Under the pieces are notes generated by a model. The model did no database searches and was not told where the DNA came from. It worked only from the letters and a program-made list of their open reading frames with translations. A DNA stretch of 64,000 nucleotides from an uncultured Eubacteriales bacterium (GTDB lineage: Bacteria > Bacillota > Clostridia > Peptostreptococcales > Anaerovoracaceae). The stretch spans positions 1 through 64,000 of the forward strand of contig CACZAM010000001.1 of the NCBI GenBank assembly GCA_902779185.1, in the 5' to 3' direction. Position numbers and translations under genes: made by a program. Below are positions 29,141 through 37,787 of this stretch, one piece after another; the first letter of the stretch is position 1; the number at the start of each line of letters is the position of its first letter.

Positions 29141-30385
29141 ATGGAAATATTTGAAAAGGCTAAGAGAACAGAAGTAAGAGAAGCTTTTGTTGAAAGCAAG
29201 AGCAGAAGCATGAAATACAGAGCTGCGGAACTGGATGAACTCAGAGAGTATATCCTCAGTGACGAATGTGTCCGGGATATCGACAGGCTTGAGTCAGGCG
29301 ATTATTTTCTTGATTATCCGAAATACCGGCTCGTTCCGAAAAATTTTCAGAATAAAAAACGTGCTATATATATCGTCAGCGGTAAGCAGGGGGTGTTGCT
29401 GAAACTGCTTGGCTTTGTGCTGCGCGATATTGAGAGCTTCTATTCGGACCGCCTTTTTTCCTTCAGATCGGACAAGACGGCAAAGGATCTGCTGTTTGAG
29501 GCCGGCAGCAATAAGGAACTGGGCAGCATGTACGTTCTGAAGACTGATGTGTCCAATTACGTAGGTTCAATAGTTCCGGAGCTGCTGATTCCAATGCTTG
29601 AGAAAATATTCATGCCGGATGACCCGGAATTCTTTCACTTCCTCGAGTGGATGCTGACCAGAAATAAGGTCGTTGACGTAAACGGCAATGTGATAGATCA
29701 TTGCCCGGGTGGTATGGGAGGCCTTCCTCTCGGCAATATTTTCATGAACTTATACCTGCATGAGATGGATGAATATTTTGCTACACGTGCAGCCTTTTAT
29801 TCAAGGTATTCCGATGACATACTGATAGGCGCCAGGACATATGAAGAGATCCGGGAATATGAAGAGAAGTTCTTTGAGTTTCTCGAACATCTCAGACTCG
29901 ATACTAACAGGGATAAGACAGGGATCGTCATGCCGGGCGAACCTTTTGATCTGCTGGGCATGGAGATCTGCGGAGAGCGCGTAAGGATCGCAGAACATTC
30001 TATGGCAAAGATAAAGCGTAAGATCCGTATATTTTCCAAAAGGGCACTGAAAAGAAGAAACAAAGGGGAAATGAGCCCTGAAGAAGCTGCCCGTGACATG
30101 ATAGTCAGGTTCAACCGTTTCTTCTACGGATCGGAAGTAAGCAATAAGCGGCTTACATGGGCAAGATGGGCTTTTCCTGTAATAACAGATGTATCCAGTC
30201 TTGAGGAGCTTGATCATTACTTTCAGGACAGTATCAGATATGTGCTGTATGGATCGATGAAGAAGCGCAAACAGAGCATACCGTATGATAAACTGAGGGA
30301 GCTCGGCTATAAGTCACTGGTCTACTACTACCATCATCCGGATGCCATAAAGGACATTGACAGATCAGGCAAAAAACAGCATTAA
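29141..30385 (+). CDS. Reverse transcriptase of unassigned class, copy 1
   Basis: The start is ATG 29141 (AGGAAAG upstream); the earlier in-frame ATG 29102 lies within the preceding gene and breaks alignment with copy 2. The protein has 414 residues. Polymerase motifs in order: LVPKNFQNKKRAIYI (fingers), FSFRSDKTAKDLL, motif A with D136 in KTDVSNYVG, motif B GGLPLGNIFMN, motif C YSDD (223-226), motif D DTNRDKTGI, and motif E FDLLGMEICG. The C-terminal part carries a conserved WARWAFPVITD and HYFQDSIRYVLYGSMKKR block shared with copy 2. No maturase, endonuclease or protease domain is fused. It is not a group II intron protein: no domain X or HNH, and no intron RNA was seen. It lacks the usual upstream retron RNA. 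A structured RNA lies just downstream on the other strand. Confidence 0.85.
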   Translation: MEIFEKAKRTEVREAFVESKSRSMKYRAAELDELREYILSDECVRDIDRLESGDYFLDYPKYRLVPKNFQNKKRAIYIVSGKQGVLLKLLGFVLRDIESFYSDRLFSFRSDKTAKDLLFEAGSNKELGSMYVLKTDVSNYVGSIVPELLIPMLEKIFMPDDPEFFHFLEWMLTRNKVVDVNGNVIDHCPGGMGGLPLGNIFMNLYLHEMDEYFATRAAFYSRYSDDILIGARTYEEIREYEEKFFEFLEHLRLDTNRDKTGIVMPGEPFDLLGMEICGERVRIAEHSMAKIKRKIRIFSKRALKRRNKGEMSPEEAARDMIVRFNRFFYGSEVSNKRLTWARWAFPVITDVSSLEELDHYFQDSIRYVLYGSMKKRKQSIPYDKLRELGYKSLVYYYHHPDAIKDIDRSGKKQH

Positions 30386-30388
30386 AAT

Positions 30389-30507
30389 AAGGAAGGATAT
30401 TTTGATCGTAGGCTACAAAACCGGCTTTGTCTGCGGCAGTTTCAGATACCTGTTGAATGCAGAGTGTCCGGTCTCTCTGAAACGTACTTCGTGTACACCT
30501 TCCTTTT
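30389..30507 (-). ncRNA. RT-associated structured RNA, copy 1 (candidate)
   Basis: This element of about 119 bases lies between the RT stop and the exporter gene. Read on the minus strand it has an 8-bp terminal stem (30498-30505 with 30389-30396, AAGGAAGG/CCTTCCTT) and a 4-bp hairpin GUAC/GUAC with loop ACGAA. An 8-bp stem GUUUCAGA/UCUGAAAC (30476-30483 with 30439-30446) follows, and a pseudoknot GAGACCGG/CCGGUUUU (30468-30475 with 30417-30424). The second copy shares every element, and the changes between copies keep pairs. Minus-strand transcription is favoured by G-U pairs and by the TGTGCTACAAT promoter just upstream. This is inference from two sequences; no expression data. Confidence 0.65.
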
Positions 30508-30514
30508 AGCACGG

Positions 30515-30525
30515 ATTGTAGCACA
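30515..30525 (-). promoter_or_regulatory. Extended -10 promoter of the copy 1 RNA
   Basis: On the minus strand the sequence is TGTGCTACAAT, an extended -10 (TGnTACAAT), with a predicted RNA start about eight bases downstream at 30507, exactly where the terminal stem begins. The -35 region is weak, as extended -10 promoters allow. The same 11 bases recur at the same place in copy 2. The exporter gene on the other strand begins at 30566, so the RNA and that gene are divergent. Confidence 0.55.
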
Positions 30526-30565
30526 ACTTAAATAGATATACTACAGTCATAATTATTTTTGTGAC

Positions 30566-32758
30566 ATGATCCACGTTATGAAGATACAGACAGTCATACA
30601 ACCGAATCCGGGAGAAAACGCCATTGCGGCCATTGCCACGATGCTGTCTTACTATGGCTGCTTTTTACCTGTATCTGAACTCAGACCATATAACGTCACT
30701 TCGCGCGGTGGTTCAACACCTGATCAGGTAAGAGATATGGCGGCCCGTTTCGGACTTGAAACAGAGATCATAGAAGCGGATATGGACTCGCTCTCGAAAA
30801 TGAGATTCCCGGTGGTAGCAAGGTGGAAAAAGCACTATTACTGCATTGTCAGCAAAATACGTAACGGCGTTGTATATATATCCGACCCTGCCATGGGAGA
30901 GTACACCATGACAGCGGACAATTTTAAAGGTAAGTATATGGGGACAGTCCTTGTGATGAAGCCCGGAGACGGCTTCAGAAAGGGCGGAAAGAGGCCTTCG
31001 CTGTACAGCCTTATAAACGGACGGCTCGAGGGATTCACCAGACCGCTAATGCTGCTCGGAATACTTAATATACTTGCAGTCGGACTCAATCTGCTTCTGG
31101 TAAGAGCCACAAGGATCATGCTTGATGTAGCCGAAAAGGGTACACTCCCGAAAGACTGGTTCGATGACGCCATGCTGAAACAGCCTGTTCTGGAGGGAGA
31201 TATGTACAGGGCTCTGGTCGTGTCAATGAGTGTCGTACTCATTTTAATGACCATTGTAAATATATTTAAAACTCTGCTAATCTATGATACTGCATTTTCA
31301 GTTTCCGCCGGTTCAGGTTCGCGTCTGTTCCGTACCATACTTTACCAGCCGCTGCAGTTTTTTGAACAGTTCAGAACGGGAGAACTCATACAGCGCATGG
31401 AAGACAACGCGAAGCTGGATCTTTCGCTTGTAAGGACTATTGTGCCGAGGCTGATCGATTTTGTCATGACAGCGGTTTATTTTATACTGATGCTCAGATA
31501 TCACTGGAAAGTAGCGCTGATGTGCGTTTCAGTCGAAGTTTTGTATCTTGCGGTATCCATGATGTACAAAGGGCGGATAGCCATGCAGGCGCGCGGAAGA
31601 GCCGTCAGTACAGGCAATATGAATACTTCTCTGCTCAACGGCCTCAATACCATAGAGACGATAAAGACCGGCGGCTTCGAAAGGATGTATTTCTCAGGAT
31701 GGAGAAAGACACAGCTTGAATTTGATGCCAACCGGATAAACGCTGCAGGAGTCAACGCGGTAACAGGAGCTTTCGACAGCATCCACAACCTGCTCTCTCA
31801 GGCGGTGCTGCTGTTTGCCGGCGCGTATTTCATGATATCCGGAGACTTCACATTCGGGATCATGGCAGCGCTGCAGAGCGTATTGACAGGATTCAGAGGA
31901 GCTTTCTCAAACTGCGTCAACATGGCAAACAAGCTTCAGGAGACCAGAACGGACATAGAACGCATCGATGATGTGCTGAAGAGGGATACCATACCGGAGA
32001 GACCTCTGGACACTTCTGAGCCTGATAAGCTCCCTGGTACGATAGAAGTAAAGGATCTCGCGTACAGATATCAGGAGGGTGAGCCTCTGGCACTGGAGGA
32101 TATCAACTTTACCGCAGATCAGGGACAGCTTATAGCTATCGTTGGCCGCTCCGGCTGCGGCAAAAGCACTCTGCTCAAATGCCTGCTCTCGGTTTATGAA
32201 CCTGAAAGCGGCGAAATCAGGTATGGAGGCTACACACGCGATGAGATACCTGACATAGTTTTCCACTCGACAGTCACCGCTGTCGATCAGGAATTTGTTG
32301 TATTTGAAGACAGCATCTCAAACAATCTCAAGATGTGGGATTCCACGGTTGAGGATTACGAGATGATACTTGCCGCGCGTGACGCGCATATACATGACAG
32401 AATAACAAAGGAAAAAGACGGATACTATTCACGCATGATAGAGAACGGTCGCAATTTTTCAGGCGGGGAACTTCAGAGAATGGAGCTCGCCAGAGCGCTT
32501 TCCGCCGAGCCTACGATACTGCTTCTGGATGAATTTACATCCGCGCTCGACGCGATCACAGAGGCGGAGGTTTTCAAATCGATCAGGGAGAAAGGCACTA
32601 CCTGCGTGATAGTTGCTCACAGGCTTTCGACTGTCTCGCTCTGTGATCACATACTCGTAATGGATGGTGGCAGGATAGTACAGAGCGGCACGCATGAGGA
32701 GCTGTACAAAACCAAAGGACTGTACAGACAGCTCCTGCAGATCCCGGGGGACGCTTAG
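30566..32758 (+). CDS. NHLM-type ABC exporter with degenerate C39 domain (ABC1)
   Basis: The protein has 730 residues. Residues 5-130 are a C39 peptidase-like domain. The catalytic cysteine in the usual ECGAA block is replaced by Asn18 (GENAIAA), while the His90 and Asp107 (KHYY, SDPA) remain, so leader cleavage is unlikely. Residues about 155-450 form the six-helix permease. The C-terminal ATPase has Walker A GRSGCGKSTLL, signature FSGGELQRMEL and Walker B ILLLDEFTSALD. This layout matches the first subunit of the NHLM bacteriocin-type exporter. No ribosome binding site is obvious; ATG 30578 is an alternative start. It pairs with the next gene. Confidence 0.8.
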   Translation: MIHVMKIQTVIQPNPGENAIAAIATMLSYYGCFLPVSELRPYNVTSRGGSTPDQVRDMAARFGLETEIIEADMDSLSKMRFPVVARWKKHYYCIVSKIRNGVVYISDPAMGEYTMTADNFKGKYMGTVLVMKPGDGFRKGGKRPSLYSLINGRLEGFTRPLMLLGILNILAVGLNLLLVRATRIMLDVAEKGTLPKDWFDDAMLKQPVLEGDMYRALVVSMSVVLILMTIVNIFKTLLIYDTAFSVSAGSGSRLFRTILYQPLQFFEQFRTGELIQRMEDNAKLDLSLVRTIVPRLIDFVMTAVYFILMLRYHWKVALMCVSVEVLYLAVSMMYKGRIAMQARGRAVSTGNMNTSLLNGLNTIETIKTGGFERMYFSGWRKTQLEFDANRINAAGVNAVTGAFDSIHNLLSQAVLLFAGAYFMISGDFTFGIMAALQSVLTGFRGAFSNCVNMANKLQETRTDIERIDDVLKRDTIPERPLDTSEPDKLPGTIEVKDLAYRYQEGEPLALEDINFTADQGQLIAIVGRSGCGKSTLLKCLLSVYEPESGEIRYGGYTRDEIPDIVFHSTVTAVDQEFVVFEDSISNNLKMWDSTVEDYEMILAARDAHIHDRITKEKDGYYSRMIENGRNFSGGELQRMELARALSAEPTILLLDEFTSALDAITEAEVFKSIREKGTTCVIVAHRLSTVSLCDHILVMDGGRIVQSGTHEELYKTKGLYRQLLQIPGDA

Positions 32759-32761
32759 CAT

Positions 32762-34921
32762 ATGGGATTCTACACGGACGTAATCAAGGAAAGAGACAGA
32801 ATAGACCGTGAACTGGTAATAAATGCGGACAAGAGTCTGAGAAACCAGCCCGGAGACACAGCCGCAGCAGAAGGAACTGCCGGCGTCTTTGAAGCGCTCA
32901 ATCTCATACTGGATAAATACGGACTCGAAACCAGTGAAGCTTTCGGCTGCAGGGACATAAACGAGATGCTCGATCTTATGCTGGATCCTCTTGGAGTCAT
33001 ATATGACACTGTGGATCTGACAGAGGAGTCATGGAAAAACCGCACGGAATACATGCTGGGCTTTCTGGAGAACGGGAGGGCTGTAGCTCTCATGCCGGCT
33101 GTGATAGGTTACAGATATGTCTGCCCGCTGTCAGGTGAAAAAGGCAGGGTAACCGATAAGATACAGCTGCAGGACAAGGCGTACGTGATACAGCGCCCTA
33201 TAGATATCAGCCCCGTTAACCTGATGACACTGATGATCTATGTGCTGCATCTGGTATCCAGCAGAGACATCGTTCTGGTGACCGCTGCCACAATGCTGAC
33301 AACGGGACTCGGACTCGTAACCCCGAAGATGAACCAGTATGTTCTGGAAGATCTGGTCCCGATGGGAACAGACGCGTACAGCCTTATTCTGCGCGCGCTT
33401 TTCATGTTTATCCTGATCGGGATAATAAGGACCGGGATCTCAACGGCCAAATCGCTGGGCCTTGCCCGCATGCGTGTCCGTATCCCTTCAGAAGTACAGT
33501 CTGCTGTAATGAGCAGAGTACTGCTTATGCCTCAGTCGTTCTTTACTAAAACGTCAACCGGCAAACTGTCCAAGCAGATATCGAATGCCAGGCTGCTGTC
33601 AGAACAGGTCATCAATTTTGTTATGGGAGCGTCTTTGACAGCGGTGTTTTCGCTGGCATACATACCCCAGATGGCATCGTTCTCGCCGGTGCTTCTGCTG
33701 CCGGCACTCGCTGTACTGCTGTTAAAATGCGCATATACTCTGGTTGCCAGCTATTTCTTTGCGGAGAATGAAAATGACAGGCAGTCAGCTGAGATGGAAA
33801 ACAGAGCATTCATATATTCTTCATTGAGGGGCATACAGCGGATCAAGGAAAGCGGGGCAGAGAAAAGAATATATGCTAAATGGGCGTCCAAATACCGGCC
33901 GGTTCTGGCATGTGATCTCGATCAGCCGGTCATACTGAAGATAGAAGATGCGGTCATTTCATTTCTGACTTCGCTCTCGACCGTACTGCTTCTTTCTTTC
34001 GTATTGCCGTTCAGCATACCAAAAGCGGACTATATCGCCTTTAATGCGTCTTTCGCCCTGATAGTATCTGCTATAAGCGATTTCATGGAGGCACACCGCA
34101 AGATCCTGCTGATGAGACCGATGATGGCACAGCTCAAAACCATACTTGAGGCACCTCTCGAGGATGGAAGAGAGAAGGCGGTCCTGAGAGACCTGCACGG
34201 CGACATACGCCTGGAGAACGTGGAATTTACATATGAGGACAGCACTTTCGGATGCCTGAAAGATGTTTCGCTGCATATAACTGCCGGAGAAAAGGTCGCG
34301 ATAGTAGGTGAGAGCGGATGCGGAAAGAGCACTCTTCTCAAGATCATACTTGGATTCCTGACACCTGACAGCGGAGGCGTTTTTATAGACAACGCGCCTA
34401 TAGGAACCATCAATCTCAGATCGTACAGACGCCATATAGGCTCCGTATTCCAGTTCAGCAGGGTCATGCCGGGAACGATCTACTCAAACATAGCGTTCGG
34501 CAACCGGCCTGTGAGCCGCGAAGAAGCTAAGGAAGCAGCGGTCAGGGCCGATCTGGATGAAACTGTAATGAAACTTCCTCTGGGATACGACACCGAGATA
34601 TCCGATTCAAATACGGGAGGATTCTCAGGAGGACAGAGACAGCGGCTTATGATAGCGAGAGCATTTGCGTCAAAACCGGGGATCATGATCCTCGATGAGG
34701 CAACATCGGCACTCGACAATCTTTCGCAGAGCAAGGTGCTTGAATCTGTTTACGAAGAAAACTGCACAGTACTGATGGTGGCGCACAGACTGTCGACGGT
34801 AAGGGACTGCGACAGGATCATAGTGCTGAAGGACGGAACGATATCCGAGCAGGGCACTTTCGATGAGCTGATGGACAGAAAAGGGGCCTTCTACGAACTG
34901 ATGCGCCGTCAGTCCGCATAG
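32762..34921 (+). CDS. NHLM-type ABC exporter, second subunit (ABC2)
   Basis: The protein has 719 residues and starts three bases after ABC1. A roughly 150-residue N-terminal domain has the VALMPAVIGYRYVCPLSGEKG stretch typical of NHLM ABC2. A six-helix permease (about 170-455) follows, then an ATPase with Walker A GESGCGKSTLL, signature GFSGGQRQRLMIA and Walker B IMILDEATSALD. Both nucleotide sites in the pair look complete. It forms the heterodimer with ABC1. No RiPP precursor with a GG leader or maturation enzymes are seen close by, so the cargo is unknown. A terminator follows. Confidence 0.8.
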   Translation: MGFYTDVIKERDRIDRELVINADKSLRNQPGDTAAAEGTAGVFEALNLILDKYGLETSEAFGCRDINEMLDLMLDPLGVIYDTVDLTEESWKNRTEYMLGFLENGRAVALMPAVIGYRYVCPLSGEKGRVTDKIQLQDKAYVIQRPIDISPVNLMTLMIYVLHLVSSRDIVLVTAATMLTTGLGLVTPKMNQYVLEDLVPMGTDAYSLILRALFMFILIGIIRTGISTAKSLGLARMRVRIPSEVQSAVMSRVLLMPQSFFTKTSTGKLSKQISNARLLSEQVINFVMGASLTAVFSLAYIPQMASFSPVLLLPALAVLLLKCAYTLVASYFFAENENDRQSAEMENRAFIYSSLRGIQRIKESGAEKRIYAKWASKYRPVLACDLDQPVILKIEDAVISFLTSLSTVLLLSFVLPFSIPKADYIAFNASFALIVSAISDFMEAHRKILLMRPMMAQLKTILEAPLEDGREKAVLRDLHGDIRLENVEFTYEDSTFGCLKDVSLHITAGEKVAIVGESGCGKSTLLKIILGFLTPDSGGVFIDNAPIGTINLRSYRRHIGSVFQFSRVMPGTIYSNIAFGNRPVSREEAKEAAVRADLDETVMKLPLGYDTEISDSNTGGFSGGQRQRLMIARAFASKPGIMILDEATSALDNLSQSKVLESVYEENCTVLMVAHRLSTVRDCDRIIVLKDGTISEQGTFDELMDRKGAFYELMRRQSA

Positions 34922-34945
34922 GAAAAACGGAAATCGAAAAAATAC

Positions 34946-34983
34946 ACCCAGCTTCCTCGCTTTAAATGGAAGCTGGGTTTTTT
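34946..34983 (+). terminator. Rho-independent terminator after the ABC pair
   Basis: A perfect 11-bp stem, ACCCAGCTTCC with GGAAGCTGGGT, has a loop of 11 bases and is followed by a T run. It ends the exporter transcript and isolates it from the 35179 unit. Confidence 0.9.
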
Positions 34984-35107
34984 GATTATTCAGCTCATTG
35001 CCAAGCAGACGCATGGCAAGGAACATCGTGTAGATGACTTTTGAAGAGATGCCGGCAGCATCTGCGTGCTCATCCATGGTACACCACTAATTGATAACAT
35101 CCAACCG

Positions 35108-35137
35108 AAGACATAGAATTCCAAATTTTGATATAAT
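35108..35137 (+). promoter_or_regulatory. Probable promoter of the 35179-42500 gene chain
   Basis: A perfect -10 TATAAT at 35132-35137 has a partial -35 AAGACA at 35108-35113 and an 18-base spacer. It lies about 40 bases before ATG 35179, following a terminator, so it is the best candidate to drive the chain to the second RT gene, in which no strong terminator is seen. Confidence 0.5.
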
Positions 35138-35178
35138 ACAAAAGAATATGGTATCTCATAAGTTGTAAAGGGATAATT

Positions 35179-35394
35179 ATGCAGACTAACCAGATGCTTT
35201 GTGAAAAGATATATGAAACCTGGGGGATCGATGTGCCGATGGAGGATATTCCGGGACTGATCTCGGTCAATGCCATTGCGGCATATCTTGCGGATGCCGG
35301 AGATCTTGCCAGGGCAAACGCGTTCAGGGAAGAAACGCTGAACATGCTTGCTCCGACAGTCACAGTATCAGAGAATTACTTTCTGAAGAAATAA
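35179..35394 (+). CDS. Small acidic protein of unknown function
   Basis: The protein has 71 residues with AAAGGGA upstream and no signal or membrane segment. It is helical (KIYETWGIDVPMEDIPG, then NAIAAYLADAGDLARANAFREE), ending TVTVSENYFLKK. I do not recognise the family. Its small size beside an exporter raises the idea of a cargo, but it has no double-glycine leader end and stands behind a separate terminator and promoter. It could equally be an adaptor for the downstream secreted proteins. Confidence 0.6.
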   Translation: MQTNQMLCEKIYETWGIDVPMEDIPGLISVNAIAAYLADAGDLARANAFREETLNMLAPTVTVSENYFLKK

Positions 35395-35406
35395 TCATTT
35401 AATGCA

Positions 35407-36522
35407 TTGAAATTCAAAAATCTGCTTTTATCAATACTGATCTGCACCGCAATGGTGACTGCTCCCGGCGCATATGTCCTCAGCGGAGGAACGGAGGCAG
35501 CGGCCTTCATTGCATATGCCGATGAAGAAACAGATACGGCTGACGATGTCAATCTTCAGTCATCTTTTGAGTATAAAGAATACCATTCGCATAAAACTTA
35601 CAGGCAGGTACTCAGGATCAGGATGCCTGATGTTTATAAAAAACTCTCTTCCGGCATGGATGATGATGAAACTGTTCCTATACCGGGAATGCTCAATACC
35701 TGCGCAAGCACCGATGGAAGCATAATGTCTGACTCCTATATACCGCAGGGTATATGCAGTACAGACACTTACTGGCTGGTGACCGCATATGACGCCGGCA
35801 AGAAATACCCGTCAGTCATTTATATGATCGATTCCCGTGAGAAGCAGCTTGTATCCACAATACTCCTTCCAAATAAGTATCATGTTGGCGGTATAGCCTT
35901 TGACGGAGAGCGTGTCTGGCTTACAGGAGATACATCTGACAGATATAAAGGCCGCCCGTTTGTACAATATATAAGATATGATGATTTACTCGAACTGACA
36001 GGAGAGAGAGTTGCTGAGGTAACTGAAGATGGCATATCTGAGAATATATACATAAAGAACAAGCCTTCATTCCTGGAATGTGACGGTGGAAAGCTCTGGG
36101 TCGGAACATACATAGGAACCAAGGAAACGAAAGAAGGGTATGTTTACGGTTACTCCATCAATGACACGGAAGAGGGAGACATACTCAATACAACGCTGTT
36201 TTCAGTGATCACTGCCATTGATTCGAGCGCTCAGGGCATGGATATAGAAGGCAATTATCTTTATGTGTCAAGCTCATATAAGGGTGATTCTCCGAGTATA
36301 AAATCATCCTTCATAACAAAATATGAAATAAGTCCGATCGTAAACGGCATGCCGCAGCTCTATGTGGAGGACAGGGAGCTCTCGAGAACAGAAGTCCCTA
36401 AGATGAACGAAGAGATATTTATAGAGGACAACCTGCTCCATATCAATTTCGAATCCGCTGCGTCAAGATGGAAAAACCCGGTGATACGGACCGACAGAAT
36501 ACTTGCGGTAAGCAAGCCGTGA
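35407..36522 (+). CDS. Secreted beta-propeller-like protein
   Basis: The protein has 371 residues from TTG 35407; an ATG six bases earlier meets a stop at once. A signal peptide (about 36 residues, LLLSILICTAMVTAPGAYV) is followed by blade-like repeats: VGGIAFDGERVWLTG, FLECDGGKLWVGTYIG, GMDIEGNYLYVSSSY. These are similar to lactonase/NHL-type propellers. The substrate is unknown. It is cotranscribed with the neighbouring small protein and a second secreted protein. Confidence 0.55.
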   Translation: MKFKNLLLSILICTAMVTAPGAYVLSGGTEAAAFIAYADEETDTADDVNLQSSFEYKEYHSHKTYRQVLRIRMPDVYKKLSSGMDDDETVPIPGMLNTCASTDGSIMSDSYIPQGICSTDTYWLVTAYDAGKKYPSVIYMIDSREKQLVSTILLPNKYHVGGIAFDGERVWLTGDTSDRYKGRPFVQYIRYDDLLELTGERVAEVTEDGISENIYIKNKPSFLECDGGKLWVGTYIGTKETKEGYVYGYSINDTEEGDILNTTLFSVITAIDSSAQGMDIEGNYLYVSSSYKGDSPSIKSSFITKYEISPIVNGMPQLYVEDRELSRTEVPKMNEEIFIEDNLLHINFESAASRWKNPVIRTDRILAVSKP

Positions 36523-36535
36523 TATTTTAGGGATA

Positions 36536-37747
36536 ATGAAAAAAGAAAAGGACAGCAAGGGAGCGGATAAAAGAAAAAAAGTACTGAGCAGGATACTGAT
36601 ACTGGCAGCTCTTGCTGCTATACTGACGCTTGCTCCGTATGTTTATGATGCCATAAGAAATGATCCTAATATCCTGCTGAAAAAAATATCAACAGTACTT
36701 GAGGAAGATACCGCGGTCGATGTGGAGTATACGATCAAATCAGGCAAGCGGGGACTGCTGCGGAAAAACAGGCTTCCGCTATACTCATTTACTCCTGAGG
36801 AGAGCGGGCAGTATACGTTCACTGTATCGGACATAGTATCGGAAGAGGATGTTTTCCTTTCGCTGCAGGTCACGGACAGTCACCTCAATAATTTTCTGAG
36901 CACGGACAATATGGAAGACCGCGGCGACAGCTTTTCTGAGACTGCGTTTCTGAGCAAGGGAAGCATTTGTTATGTAATTACGGAAGCAACTTCAGAGGAA
37001 GGCAGAGAGAAATATTCCGGGTCATTCAGCCTTAGCGTAACGAAAGCCCCGGAAGAAGTAAAACCGAATGAGGTCACTGAAGCCGAGCCTGCAACCATAA
37101 AGCTCAAGGAGGACAGTCAGACTGCTGTGCTGTTTGTTCCTGAGGAATCCGGCTTTTTCAGATTTGAATCCAGAATAACAGCAAGGGACAGGACAGCCTC
37201 GTCAGCCATTTCATCGGTAAAAACCACCGACAACAAGGAAGTCAAGAGATCTGAAGGCATTTGCTGGCTTGAAAGCGGAAATGAATACTATGTATGGGTC
37301 AGCGCTCATGACCTGAGCACAGCTGCCGTGAGAGCAAAGGTCAGCTGCAAGAGGATAGACTCTTTCACCGCGGATCAGCCCGGAGAATACAGGATAACCG
37401 GAGACACGATCATAGCATTCACGTCACAGGAGACAAAAAATCTGGCGGTATACTCGGTGTCTGACGGAGATGTCAGGTGCCTGGTATATGACAGCAAAGG
37501 ATTCCCTCTGAATTCCGATAATGATTCCGGCGGGGGCCTGAGCGGAAATGATAAGGATTTTGCACTGGTGATCCAGGCCCAGAAAAAGGAACTGTATCTG
37601 ATCTACACAGGTGGCCGCTTCGATGAGTGCAGCATAGTGATCACTGATTATTACGGAGACGGTTCCTCTTTAGGAAAGGATGACATCCCGGTAGAAAACG
37701 ATGATATCCCGGTAGAAAATACGGAAGACCAGCCGCCTGAAGAATGA
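36536..37747 (+). CDS. Membrane-anchored extracellular protein of unknown function
   Basis: The protein has 403 residues: a basic N terminus with a membrane anchor at about residues 20-38 (LILAALAAILTLAPYVY), then two beta-sandwich-like modules (SFTPEESGQYTFTV, then FVPEESGFFRFE, with YVWVSA and PGEYRI). They resemble pre-peptidase C-terminal-type domains. A short acidic tail repeats DDIPVEN twice. GGGATA precedes ATG 36536. No catalytic motif seen. Confidence 0.5.
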   Translation: MKKEKDSKGADKRKKVLSRILILAALAAILTLAPYVYDAIRNDPNILLKKISTVLEEDTAVDVEYTIKSGKRGLLRKNRLPLYSFTPEESGQYTFTVSDIVSEEDVFLSLQVTDSHLNNFLSTDNMEDRGDSFSETAFLSKGSICYVITEATSEEGREKYSGSFSLSVTKAPEEVKPNEVTEAEPATIKLKEDSQTAVLFVPEESGFFRFESRITARDRTASSAISSVKTTDNKEVKRSEGICWLESGNEYYVWVSAHDLSTAAVRAKVSCKRIDSFTADQPGEYRITGDTIIAFTSQETKNLAVYSVSDGDVRCLVYDSKGFPLNSDNDSGGGLSGNDKDFALVIQAQKKELYLIYTGGRFDECSIVITDYYGDGSSLGKDDIPVENDDIPVENTEDQPPEE

Positions 37748-37787
37748 TGATAATATAAACCTGAACAAACACAACTGATATATCAAT

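Noticed and set aside
30234..30524. Minus-strand open frame of 96 codons across RNA copy 1
   Set aside because: Shadow frame through the RT end and the RNA; no ribosome binding site, and the equivalent stretch at copy 2 does not encode a similar protein.
30386..30540. Element after RT copy 1 as a simple transcription terminator for the RT
   Set aside because: It is far longer than a terminator and has several conserved internal stems. No T run follows the stem on the plus strand, although a termination side effect is possible.
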